From an uncultured Bacteroidota bacterium (GTDB lineage: Bacteria > Bacteroidota > Bacteroidia > Flavobacteriales > Flavobacteriaceae), in NCBI GenBank assembly GCA_903839195.1, contig CAIMBK010000103.1, forward strand, positions 1 to 36,636: a stretch of DNA of 36,636 nucleotides. Direction: 5' to 3'. The translations under genes and the position numbers were made by a program. Position 1 is the stretch's first letter. Each line of letters opens with the position of its first letter. Under the pieces are notes generated by a model, which worked only from the letters and a program-made list of their open reading frames with translations, searched no databases and was not told the origin of the DNA. Shown here piece by piece: positions 17,462-24,927 of the stretch.

Positions 17462-19957
17462 TTAGAGCCCTAAATTTAGAATAAAACTCAACTTTATAGT
17501 CAAATTATCTTCAAAACGCGCCAATTGATTTGGCCCATATCGGTAAAAACCAGTTAGCCCAAAACCTTTATAAATTTGATTGAGTTCCATTCCGGATTCA
17601 AAAAATCCTTTATTTAAAGTCTTATACTCAATTCCGGCATGTTGTTCTGGATGTTCCAAATTTCCCCATGCCATTCGAGTTACCAAAACCAACGAAGGCC
17701 TTATTTTTTTAAATATCATAATTCTTTTGAAACCATGTTTGGCTTGAAAAAACAAATATTCGCTCGAGAAAAACTCATTGAAATACATGGTTTCAAAACT
17801 GTTTTTCCCCGCAATAGTTATTCGTTTTAAAATGCCATTTTTAGTCAAATTATTCGGAGAAGTATTGTACAAATGCGTCAATGGAATGTCGCCAAAACCA
17901 AATCCTGCTTCAAGTAATAGGTCTAATTTTTCGCCGCTCGGGTATTTTTTTTCATAATCTGCTCGAAAATCTATCTTGCCAAACTCCAAATCATTTCCGA
18001 GTAATTTTGGAATAGAATGCGTATATTGAATAGTAAATTTTGGAAATCTTTTTTCTGTTTCATATCGACCAACCGGCGTTTGCATATAATCGCTAAAAGG
18101 ATTCCATTGCAGCGAAACCATAGCGGTGGTTAGGTTGTAGGAATTATAAGATTTGCCATTTGCAGTATATGTATAAGCAAATTGTGGTTCAATTTTACTT
18201 TGTGAAAGCTGCCAAATACTTTCTGTTTTCGGAATGATTTTGGTTTCGATATAGCCTTTCCACGTTTGATAATTATAGAAAGTACTCACGTTTATTGGCC
18301 TTGGATCATAAAGTTTAAAAATCCGTTTGTCAATAACAAAACTGGTGCTTGCAATTTCACGAACATCATCGGTAAAACCGCCGCCAATCCATGTGTTTGA
18401 AACTTTTCCAATTCGGGCGGCGCCACCAAAATTGTATTTAAAATTTCCGTCTTTGGTACCATAAACCAAGTAACTGTCCAAACGGTATTTTCTAGAGAAT
18501 TTTTCATTGGTAATACCGCCTAAACCCATACGAAAACCTTCATAATTATTGTAACTCAGAAAATGGCGCAAGTCAAAGTCAAATGCACCCGAAGGCACAT
18601 AACCATTTATTATTTTTCTGCCCAATCGCACTCTTTTTTCAAAGCTGTTTTTAGCCGAAACGCTATCTAATATTTCATAGGTGCGCTGAATTTTGCCATC
18701 AAAATTGTCTTTTCGAAAGGCATTCCAAAAAACGTCAGGTTTGTTTCCAGCCTCATCGGTAACTTCAACAGCAAATTTTGTATTTTTTAGAAGTATCGGG
18801 ATATTATATTCAAAATCGGAATTGGTGGTTTCGGATAGAAAATACATAAAATCGGAGGCTTCTTTTTTTCGTGGTTTTAGATTAATGGAATCGGCGTCAA
18901 ACTGAATCGTTCCGCCTAATATTTTGATGTCTTCATCATTTTTACCCTTAATTATTTTAAAAACATTCGCGGTTGGAAACCAGATGTTTTCTTTTTCTAA
19001 ATAGCTAAATTCATGATTTCCGGTAATGTCCAAAACGCCTTTTTGTCGCATAATGGCTTTTGCAACCGCATAATTATTTTGGTCAATATATAATAATCCT
19101 TCTAATCCAGCGGTGTTTTTTTGATGCTTAAGTTTGAAATAAATTTGATACACACGTCTTCCGTCAATGGATAATGTGTCCAAAATTTTGTAATCATAAT
19201 TTTTAATCGCTTGATCCGAAATCGGGCTGATGTGCTTGGTTTCAAACAATTCATAATTGGAATCATAAATCGAAAACGACTGTAAATTGAAAGACAAAAC
19301 TTCATAAACAGGTTGCTTAAATCCGCCCATTCGGGTTCCTAAAATGGTTTCTTTTAACTTAAAATTGGAATATTGAAATTGCGAGAGTTTTTCACTTTGA
19401 TAAAAATGGTTTTTACTAACAATTTTCTTGAATTTATAATCCGATGAATCCAATTCTACAAACCTTTTTTTATTTTTTTTAAACGAAAAAACGGAATCAA
19501 TTTTTCCGCTTATCGAATCTGGATGGGCAGATACAATTATTTTTTTATAGGATTTAAACTGAAAACTTTTTAGTTTTTTTTGTGGATCATTTTGTGACTT
19601 ATTTTGAATTGCTTTTTTTATAATTTCTAATGCAGGATTTGCATTTCCAACAAGAACTGCATTCAAAACGCTTGGTTTTTGCGAAAGCGAAATCACATAA
19701 TATTTTTTGTTTGGCGAAAAGGCCATTTCCTCGGTTTTGAAACCAATATAAGAAACTTGAAAACTCGAATTTGAAAGGATACTACGAAAACTAAATTTAC
19801 CATCAACATCCGAAATTGTTGCGATTCCTGTTGAGGTTGTGATTGATGCAAAGGGCAATGGGTTTTTTGTGGCGGCGTCTTTTACGACTCCGCTAATTTC
19901 TATTTGCGCCTGCAAAGAAGAAATTGTAAATAAAAAGAAAATGGCGAATAATTTCAT
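17462..19957 (-). CDS. DUF5686 outer-membrane protein with carboxypeptidase-regulatory-like domain
   Basis: An 831-aa exported protein. Residues 1-18 (MKLFAIFFLFTISSLQAQ) form the signal peptide. Residues ~20-95 form a CarboxypepD-regulatory-like domain (ISGVVKDAATKNPLPFASI ... DGKFSF ... VSYIGF), the plug-like domain common in Bacteroidota outer-membrane proteins. The remainder matches what I recognise as DUF5686, ending in alternating barrel strands (KLSFILNLGL). The start at 19957 is preferred over a TTG six codons upstream at 19975, because that TTG overlaps the -7 box and the signal peptide begins cleanly at the ATG. Homologues accompany TonB-dependent systems, but no such partner lies nearby; cargo and function are unknown. 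Confidence 0.88.
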   Translation of the reverse strand: MKLFAIFFLFTISSLQAQIEISGVVKDAATKNPLPFASITTSTGIATISDVDGKFSFRSILSNSSFQVSYIGFKTEEMAFSPNKKYYVISLSQKPSVLNAVLVGNANPALEIIKKAIQNKSQNDPQKKLKSFQFKSYKKIIVSAHPDSISGKIDSVFSFKKNKKRFVELDSSDYKFKKIVSKNHFYQSEKLSQFQYSNFKLKETILGTRMGGFKQPVYEVLSFNLQSFSIYDSNYELFETKHISPISDQAIKNYDYKILDTLSIDGRRVYQIYFKLKHQKNTAGLEGLLYIDQNNYAVAKAIMRQKGVLDITGNHEFSYLEKENIWFPTANVFKIIKGKNDEDIKILGGTIQFDADSINLKPRKKEASDFMYFLSETTNSDFEYNIPILLKNTKFAVEVTDEAGNKPDVFWNAFRKDNFDGKIQRTYEILDSVSAKNSFEKRVRLGRKIINGYVPSGAFDFDLRHFLSYNNYEGFRMGLGGITNEKFSRKYRLDSYLVYGTKDGNFKYNFGGAARIGKVSNTWIGGGFTDDVREIASTSFVIDKRIFKLYDPRPINVSTFYNYQTWKGYIETKIIPKTESIWQLSQSKIEPQFAYTYTANGKSYNSYNLTTAMVSLQWNPFSDYMQTPVGRYETEKRFPKFTIQYTHSIPKLLGNDLEFGKIDFRADYEKKYPSGEKLDLLLEAGFGFGDIPLTHLYNTSPNNLTKNGILKRITIAGKNSFETMYFNEFFSSEYLFFQAKHGFKRIMIFKKIRPSLVLVTRMAWGNLEHPEQHAGIEYKTLNKGFFESGMELNQIYKGFGLTGFYRYGPNQLARFEDNLTIKLSFILNLGL

Positions 19958-19972
19958 TGTTTTGGTTTTTGA

Positions 19973-19980
19973 CAAAAGTA
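19973..19980 (-). promoter_or_regulatory. -7 promoter box for the DUF5686 gene
   Basis: TACTTTTG on the minus strand matches TAnnTTTG and sits 15 nt before the ATG at 19957, predicting a leader of only about ten bases and arguing against the upstream TTG start. Confidence 0.6.
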
Positions 19981-19990
19981 ATAATTAATT

Positions 19991-20018
19991 AAAAAAAAAT
20001 CCGCAATAAAGCGGATTT
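19991..20018 (-). terminator. Intrinsic terminator after frr
   Basis: On the minus strand AAATCCGC pairs perfectly with GCGGATTT around a 6-nt loop (TTTATT) and is followed by an uninterrupted T-run. It begins 13 nt beyond the frr stop and separates the pyrH-frr unit from the DUF5686 promoter. Confidence 0.92.
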
Positions 20019-20031
20019 GGTAATATTAAAA

Positions 20032-20595
20032 TTATACTTTCATAATTTCGGCTTCTTTTGTAACCAATAATTCATCCACTTTTCGTATGAAGCTGTTCGT
20101 TAAATTTTGAACTTCGTCTTCGGCGCTTTTGCAAATATCTTCTGATGTGCCCTCTTTTTCCAGTTTTTTGATATCGGTATTGGCGTCTTTTCGAACATTT
20201 CTAATACCAATTTTGGCGTCTTCGGCTTCGGCTTTTGCTTGTTTGGCCAAATCGCGTCGGCGTTCTTCGGTTAATGGTGGCACGCTAATAATAATCATAT
20301 CGCCATTATTCATTGGATTAAAACCAATATTGGCAACCATAATTGCTTTTTCAATCACTTGAAGCATGTTTTTTTCAAACGGTTGCAACGTGATGGTTCT
20401 TGCGTCTGGAACACTAATTTTTGCTACTTGCGAAAGCGGTGTCGCCGAGCCGTAATAATCCACAAAAACACTTCCAAGCATTGCTGGCGAAGCTTTTCCA
20501 GCACGAATGTTTAAGAATTCTTTCTCTAAATGCACAATGGAATTCGACATCGCTTCCTCCGTACTTTCTAATATAAATTCAATTTCTTCAGTCAT
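20032..20595 (-). CDS. frr: Ribosome recycling factor
   Basis: Releases ribosomes from mRNA after termination together with EF-G. The 187-aa product matches the family's ~185 aa. Visible signatures are LEKEFLNIRAGKASPAML near residues 23-40, VDYYGSATPLSQVAKISVPDAR, LTEERRRDLAKQAKAEAEDAKI and IRNVRKDANTDIKKLEKEG. The start at 20595 (MTEEIEF) is chosen: the longer frame up to 20667 would overlap pyrH by 40 nt and adds unrelated residues. It follows pyrH after 32 nt, the conserved pyrH-frr pair, and ends at a strong hairpin terminator. Confidence 0.97.
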   Translation of the reverse strand: MTEEIEFILESTEEAMSNSIVHLEKEFLNIRAGKASPAMLGSVFVDYYGSATPLSQVAKISVPDARTITLQPFEKNMLQVIEKAIMVANIGFNPMNNGDMIIISVPPLTEERRRDLAKQAKAEAEDAKIGIRNVRKDANTDIKKLEKEGTSEDICKSAEDEVQNLTNSFIRKVDELLVTKEAEIMKV

Positions 20596-20627
20596 TTTTC
20601 TTTTATTATTTACTAACAGGATGAAAA

Positions 20628-21335
20628 TTAAATAGTTACTACAGTTCCAATATTTTTGCCTTCGCAAATTTTTAATAAATTGTCTTCTTTGTTCATATCA
20701 AAAACTACGATTGGCAATTTGTTTTCCTGACTTAATGTAAAAGCCGTTGAGTCCATCACATTTAAACCTTTTTTCAAGACATCATCAAAGGAAATATAAT
20801 CAAATTTTGTTGCTGTTTTGTCTTTTTCAGGATCGGAAGTATAAATTCCATCCACGCGAGTTCCTTTTAAAATAACATCGGCATGAATTTCAACTCCACG
20901 TAAAACGGCAGCGGTATCGGTTGTAAAATAAGGATTTCCTGTTCCGGCTCCAAAAATCACGATGCGTCCTTTTTCAAGATGACGAACGGCTCTTCTTTTA
21001 ATATACGGTTCGGCAATAGCTTCAATTTTCAAAGCAGTTTGCAAACGCGTCAACATGCCTTTATCTTCCAAAGCGCCTTGCAACGCCATTCCATTAATAA
21101 CGGTTGCCAACATTCCCATATAATCGCCCTGAACGCGATCCATTCCATTACTGGCTCCTGAAACTCCCCGAAAAATATTTCCACCACCAATTACAATAGC
21201 AATTTCAACCCCTTTATCGTGGATTTTTTTAATTTCTTCAGCGTATTCTGCCAATCGCACAGGGTCTATTCCGTATTGTCTTTCGCCCATTAGCGCTTCG
21301 CCACTTAATTTTAGAAGAATTCTTTTGTATTTCAT
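20628..21335 (-). CDS. pyrH: UMP kinase
   Basis: Phosphorylates UMP to UDP in pyrimidine synthesis. The 235-aa amino-acid-kinase-fold protein shows the N-terminal phosphate-binding [10 protein letters not shown], the Gly-rich [11 protein letters not shown], and [19 protein letters not shown] of the UMP-binding and oligomer contact region. Length is the usual for the bacterial hexameric enzyme. It is the first gene of the pyrH-frr unit, with a full -7 box 22 nt upstream. tsf and rpsB, which precede pyrH in many bacteria, are not next to it here. Confidence 0.97.
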   Translation of the reverse strand: MKYKRILLKLSGEALMGERQYGIDPVRLAEYAEEIKKIHDKGVEIAIVIGGGNIFRGVSGASNGMDRVQGDYMGMLATVINGMALQGALEDKGMLTRLQTALKIEAIAEPYIKRRAVRHLEKGRIVIFGAGTGNPYFTTDTAAVLRGVEIHADVILKGTRVDGIYTSDPEKDKTATKFDYISFDDVLKKGLNVMDSTAFTLSQENKLPIVVFDMNKEDNLLKICEGKNIGTVVTI

Positions 21336-21357
21336 GTGTTCGTTTCGTTGAGTTATG

Positions 21358-21365
21358 CAAATATA
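21358..21365 (-). promoter_or_regulatory. -7 promoter box for pyrH-frr
   Basis: TATATTTG on the minus strand is a full TAnnTTTG match 22 nt upstream of the pyrH ATG. Confidence 0.6.
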
Positions 21366-21495
21366 GACATATTCTTTTTTTATGAAATAGGTTTTGAATA
21401 AATAAATAGGCTCCTTTTATTTATCGTTTAAATTCAAATTCCCCTCTTTTGTCGATTATGTGATAATTGTTACGCAAATTGCCTTACTAATAATG

Positions 21496-21503
21496 TAATT
21501 TTG
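21496..21503 (+). promoter_or_regulatory. -7 promoter box for the thioredoxin-like gene
   Basis: TAATTTTG matches TAnnTTTG and lies 19 nt upstream of the ATG at 21523. Confidence 0.6.
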
Positions 21504-21522
21504 TCTTACTAAAATTGCTAAA

Positions 21523-22146
21523 ATGAAAACAATAATTTCAACCGCTTTGAACAATAGTCATTCCTACTCGGAATATAGAAAAATTATTATCGATTTATTA
21601 TCTCTCGGAAAATCTTCTGGAAATGAACAATCGGATGATTTGACGCAATTTAGTTCGCTAAATGAGACAAGAATGCATCGTTTGGACAAAACAATTTCAA
21701 TTTCTGACAACAACATTCAACAACTTAATTCCCTAAAAAATAATTACATCTGGCTCGTAATTGCCGAAGGATGGTGTGGCGATGCGGCCCAAATTGTGCC
21801 TATTTTAAATAAGATGGATTTGCTAGCGCATACAATTGAAATGAAAATTGTTTTTCGTGATGAAAATCCAGAATTGATGAATTTGTTCTTAACCAATGGT
21901 ACCAAAGCAATTCCAAAATTAATTATTTTAGATAAAAAAACGTTAAACGTTGAAGCTAATTGGGGGCCAAGACCAAAAGGCGCATTGGATTTAATTACAA
22001 ATTATAAAGAAAAACAAGGTAAAATTGATGCTAATGCTAAAACAGCATTACAACTTTGGTATTTGCATGATAAAGGAATTTCAACTCAAACAGAAGTCAC
22101 GGAATTAATGTTAAGTATTGAATCTGATTTGGCTTTTAAAATGTAA
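21523..22146 (+). CDS. Thioredoxin-family protein with a single cysteine (WCGDA type)
   Basis: A 207-aa cytoplasmic protein of the Thioredoxin_9-like group. The core runs from about residue 75 to 170: a beta strand (YIWLVIAEG), the active-site position WCGDA at ~residue 85, and the cis-Pro loop KAIPKLIIL. It has no signal peptide. Cys in WCGDA is the only cysteine in the whole protein, so it cannot act as a classical CXXC dithiol oxidoreductase; it could be a monothiol reductase, a bacillithiol or glutathione-like adduct former, or a binding protein. It is monocistronic, with its own promoter and a stop one base from the convergent truB stop. Confidence 0.85.
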   Translation: MKTIISTALNNSHSYSEYRKIIIDLLSLGKSSGNEQSDDLTQFSSLNETRMHRLDKTISISDNNIQQLNSLKNNYIWLVIAEGWCGDAAQIVPILNKMDLLAHTIEMKIVFRDENPELMNLFLTNGTKAIPKLIILDKKTLNVEANWGPRPKGALDLITNYKEKQGKIDANAKTALQLWYLHDKGISTQTEVTELMLSIESDLAFKM

Positions 22147-22147
22147 T

Positions 22148-22849
22148 TCAGGATTTATTTTCCAATAATGATTCTTCAAAAACAGTTACATCTAAGGCAT
22201 TTTTAACGTCGTATTCACCAATTTTTGTCCGGCGTAAAGCCGTTAAATGCGCCCCAGAATTTAGCGCTTTTCCAAAATCAAAAGCCAAGGAACGAATATA
22301 AGTCCCTTTGCTACAAACTACCCTAAAATCTATTTCTGGAAGCGCTATTCGAGTGATTTCAAATTCATAAATTGTAGTTTTCCGAAAGGCAATTTCAATA
22401 CTTTCTCCGGCACGCGCGTGTTCGTATAAACGAATGCCATCTTTTTTTATAGCCGAATAAATGGGTGGTTTCTGATCGATTTCGCCCAAAAATTGTTTAA
22501 CCGCTTCCTGAATTAATACTTCATCAATATGCGAAATAGGAAAATTTTGATTGATTTCAGTTTCTAAATCGTAGGAAGGAGTGGTGGCGCCAATATGAAA
22601 AGTGCCTGTATATTCTTTGACTTGACTTTGAATTTCAGTAATTCTTTTGGTGAATTTCCCCGTGCAAACAATTAAAAGTCCTGTTGCCAAAGGATCTAAT
22701 GTCCCCGCATGACCGATTTTAAATTTTTTAGGAAGACCCGCTTTGTTGATTAAAGCATATTTCATTTTGTTGACCGCCTGAAACGAAGTCCATTGCAAGG
22801 GCTTGTCAATTAAGATAATTTGCCCATTTTGATAGTCTTCCGTAGTCAT
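22148..22849 (-). CDS. truB: tRNA pseudouridine-55 synthase, short form
   Basis: Converts U55 of the tRNA T loop to pseudouridine. The 233-aa protein has the N-terminal LIDKPLQWTSFQAVNKMK and the catalytic block IGHAGTLDPLATGLLIVCTG, with the nucleophilic Asp in GTLDPxATG, then KQFLGEIDQKPPIYSAIKKDG and VVCSKGTYIRSLAFDFG. It is ~80 residues shorter than E. coli TruB and lacks the C-terminal PUA-type RNA-binding domain, a common state in Bacteroidota as far as I know. Its ATG shares one base with the uppP stop (TAATG), so it is translated as part of the ftsX operon. Confidence 0.95.
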   Translation of the reverse strand: MTTEDYQNGQIILIDKPLQWTSFQAVNKMKYALINKAGLPKKFKIGHAGTLDPLATGLLIVCTGKFTKRITEIQSQVKEYTGTFHIGATTPSYDLETEINQNFPISHIDEVLIQEAVKQFLGEIDQKPPIYSAIKKDGIRLYEHARAGESIEIAFRKTTIYEFEITRIALPEIDFRVVCSKGTYIRSLAFDFGKALNSGAHLTALRRTKIGEYDVKNALDVTVFEESLLENKS

Positions 22850-23634
22850 TAGATTACCGTCAAAGAATGAACAAAAAAGTGTATGACCAAAAGTATAATT
22901 CCGGCAGCAATTCGATAATATCCAAAAACTTTAAATCCGTGTTTGCTTAGAAAACCAATAAATGATTTGATGGCGATTAGGGCAACAATAAACGCTACAA
23001 CATTTCCAATAATCAAAAAGTTGATTTGTTCGTGTGTTAATAAAAACCCGTCTTTATAATAATCGTAACATTTTTTTAGCGTCGCGCCAAACATCGTTGG
23101 AACGGCCAAAAAAAAGGAAAATTCTGCTGCCGCCGATCGGGATAATTTTTGTGACATTCCGCCCACAATACTTGCCCCGCTTCTCGAAACGCCCGGAATC
23201 ATTGCTAAACATTGGAACAAACCAATTTTAAATGCCGTTAAATAGGTAATTTCGGTATTGGTTGAATTTCCAAACCAATCATCTACTTTCAATAATAATA
23301 TTCCGCCAATTAAAAGAGAAACCGCAACTGTGATTGGATTTTCTAATAAAGCATCTATTTTTTTGGCAAATAACAATCCGAAAATTACAGCAGGAATAAA
23401 CCCTACAATTATTTTGTAATAAAAATCAAGTGTTTGAAAAAAGCGTTTGAAATATAAAACCAAAACCGAAAGTATAGCGCCTAATTGGATAACGATGGTA
23501 AAAAGTTTGGTAAAATCGTCGTGTTCAATGCCAAAAAAACTGCTTGCGAGAATCATGTGTCCCGTCGAAGAAATTGGAAGAAATTCGGTAATGCCTTCAA
23601 TAATTGCTAAAACAAAAGCTTGAAAAGTAGTCAT
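22849..23634 (-). CDS. uppP: Undecaprenyl-diphosphate phosphatase
   Basis: Integral membrane phosphatase (BacA/UppP family) that recycles undecaprenyl diphosphate to the monophosphate carrier for cell-wall and glycan export. The 261-aa protein has about eight helices. The two reentrant active-site motifs are visible: [16 protein letters not shown] (Glu13, Glu17, His26) and [14 protein letters not shown] near residue 145. The gene lies between a DUF3098 gene (adjacent, no gap) and truB (one shared base), in a tight operon headed by ftsX. Confidence 0.96.
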   Translation of the reverse strand: MTTFQAFVLAIIEGITEFLPISSTGHMILASSFFGIEHDDFTKLFTIVIQLGAILSVLVLYFKRFFQTLDFYYKIIVGFIPAVIFGLLFAKKIDALLENPITVAVSLLIGGILLLKVDDWFGNSTNTEITYLTAFKIGLFQCLAMIPGVSRSGASIVGGMSQKLSRSAAAEFSFFLAVPTMFGATLKKCYDYYKDGFLLTHEQINFLIIGNVVAFIVALIAIKSFIGFLSKHGFKVFGYYRIAAGIILLVIHFFVHSLTVI

Positions 23635-23877
23635 TTATTGCTTTTTTGGATTTTTGAAAATCGAATAAATGGTTATTCCAAATCCAATTAAAACAACGGT
23701 TGGCGCCAATCGAATTCTACGAAAATTGAAAACTGCGTCATTAAAAACTTTCGGATCATCGCTTCCGCCACCCGACATTAGTAAAAATCCAATTGCGATT
23801 ACCGCAATTCCGATAATCAGAATGGTGTAGTTTATTTTTTCAAACAGAAAGGCGTTTTTTTGGTCTTTATTTTTCAT
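23635..23877 (-). CDS. DUF3098 small membrane protein
   Basis: An 80-aa protein with two predicted helices (residues ~18-36 and ~58-74) joined by a Gly/Asp/Phe-rich loop (SGGGSDDPKVFNDAVFNFRR), and basic ends. The loop with 'NFRRIRLAP' is how I recognise the Bacteroidota family DUF3098. It sits exactly between ftsX (7 nt away) and uppP (directly adjacent). The conserved place in this operon suggests a role linked to division or wall synthesis, but no activity is known. Confidence 0.85.
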   Translation of the reverse strand: MKNKDQKNAFLFEKINYTILIIGIAVIAIGFLLMSGGGSDDPKVFNDAVFNFRRIRLAPTVVLIGFGITIYSIFKNPKKQ

Positions 23878-23884
23878 TAGAATT

Positions 23885-24760
23885 TTAGTATAAATCGTCT
23901 GTTCGTAAATTCAAAAAGCGTTGCGCGGCAAAATAAGTACTGACCCATGTAATCAAAACCCCAACCAAAAGCACGCCGAAAAGCACCAAGCCAATCATTA
24001 ATCCGTCATCTAGAATTCCCAGATTTGGAAAATTTGCATTCAAATAGATCAACGAACTAATCAATGCCAAAACCGCCAAACCCGAACCAACAAGTCCTAA
24101 TTTCACACTTCTTAAAATGAATGGTTTTCTGATAAAAGCTTTTGTAGCGCCCACCATTTGCATGGTTTTTATGATAAATCGGTTGGAATGAATGGCCAAT
24201 CGAATGGAACTATTAATTAATAAAACAGCAATCAAAGTCAAAAAGCCGCTAATTATCAAAATCCACATACTCACTTTTTTGATATTATCATTAACCAAAT
24301 TAACTAATTGTTTGTCATAAACAATATCCGAAATCATTGCGTTTTCTCGAAAATGACTTTCAATTTTTCGAATACTATCCGAAACAATATAATCGGCTTT
24401 TAGGTGAATATCAAAGGAATTTTGCAAAGGATTTTCGCCCAAAAAAGTCATAAAATCCTCACCAATAATATCCGTGTGCATTTTGGCAGCGTCTTTTTTG
24501 TTTACAAAAACACTCGATTTTACAAATTTTGCAGTTTGTAATTCTTTTGCAAATAAATTCAAATCGGTTGCAATCGCTTCGTTTTTAAAGAAAACAGTCA
24601 TGGCGATTTCTTCTTTAAAATCATCGGATAATTTCTTGGAATTCAGCACAAATAATCCTAAAATCCCTAATAAAAAAAGGACAAGAAAAATGCTTAATAC
24701 TACAGAAAAATAAGAAGTGATTAACCTTCTTTTTTGGAATTTATCGTAAGAAGAACTCAT
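23885..24760 (-). CDS. ftsX: Cell division protein FtsX
   Basis: Permease-fold partner of the FtsE ATPase that controls peptidoglycan hydrolases at the septum. The 291-aa protein has the expected topology: a first helix at ~residues 15-38, a periplasmic domain to ~165 that would engage a hydrolase activator, then three helices (~168-190, ~215-240, ~255-280). The segment HSNRFIIKTMQMVGATKAFIRKPF is the cytosolic coupling region typical of FtsX. No ftsE lies adjacent, unlike in E. coli. It heads the operon ftsX-DUF3098-uppP-truB. No clear -7 box was found upstream. Confidence 0.94.
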   Translation of the reverse strand: MSSSYDKFQKRRLITSYFSVVLSIFLVLFLLGILGLFVLNSKKLSDDFKEEIAMTVFFKNEAIATDLNLFAKELQTAKFVKSSVFVNKKDAAKMHTDIIGEDFMTFLGENPLQNSFDIHLKADYIVSDSIRKIESHFRENAMISDIVYDKQLVNLVNDNIKKVSMWILIISGFLTLIAVLLINSSIRLAIHSNRFIIKTMQMVGATKAFIRKPFILRSVKLGLVGSGLAVLALISSLIYLNANFPNLGILDDGLMIGLVLFGVLLVGVLITWVSTYFAAQRFLNLRTDDLY

Positions 24761-24851
24761 AGTTTGGTCATTATTATTGCGTAAAAATAATAAAGAATTT
24801 CTTTATTTGAAGTTAATAACGCTCAAAGTTTTAACTTTCGTACAATAAATG

Positions 24852-24859
24852 TAAATTTG
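24852..24859 (+). promoter_or_regulatory. -7 promoter box for leuS
   Basis: TAAATTTG matches TAnnTTTG and lies 68 nt before the leuS ATG at 24928, a longer leader than for most genes here. No leader hairpin or T-box was seen in it. Confidence 0.5.
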
Positions 24860-24927
24860 TCTGCTAATTGAAGACGTTTAATTAATTCTCCTTTTCGAAA
24901 ACAAATCAAAAAAGGGTGCTATCAGAT

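Noticed and set aside
20596..20667. 24-residue N-terminal extension of ribosome recycling factor
   Set aside because: It overlaps pyrH coding sequence and gives a length and N-terminus unlike the family.
21402..21424. ATAAATA/TATTTAT inverted repeat between pyrH and the thioredoxin-like gene
   Set aside because: Seven A-T pairs with a 9-nt loop in AT-rich DNA; too weak to call a terminator or operator.
24916..24927. GTG start four codons upstream of leuS
   Set aside because: MKYNPNEVEAKWQ at 24928 is the normal LeuRS N-terminus and the ATG is a better start.
24860..24927. T-box or leader regulation of leuS
   Set aside because: No specifier hairpin, T-box sequence or terminator/antiterminator pair is visible in the 68-nt leader.
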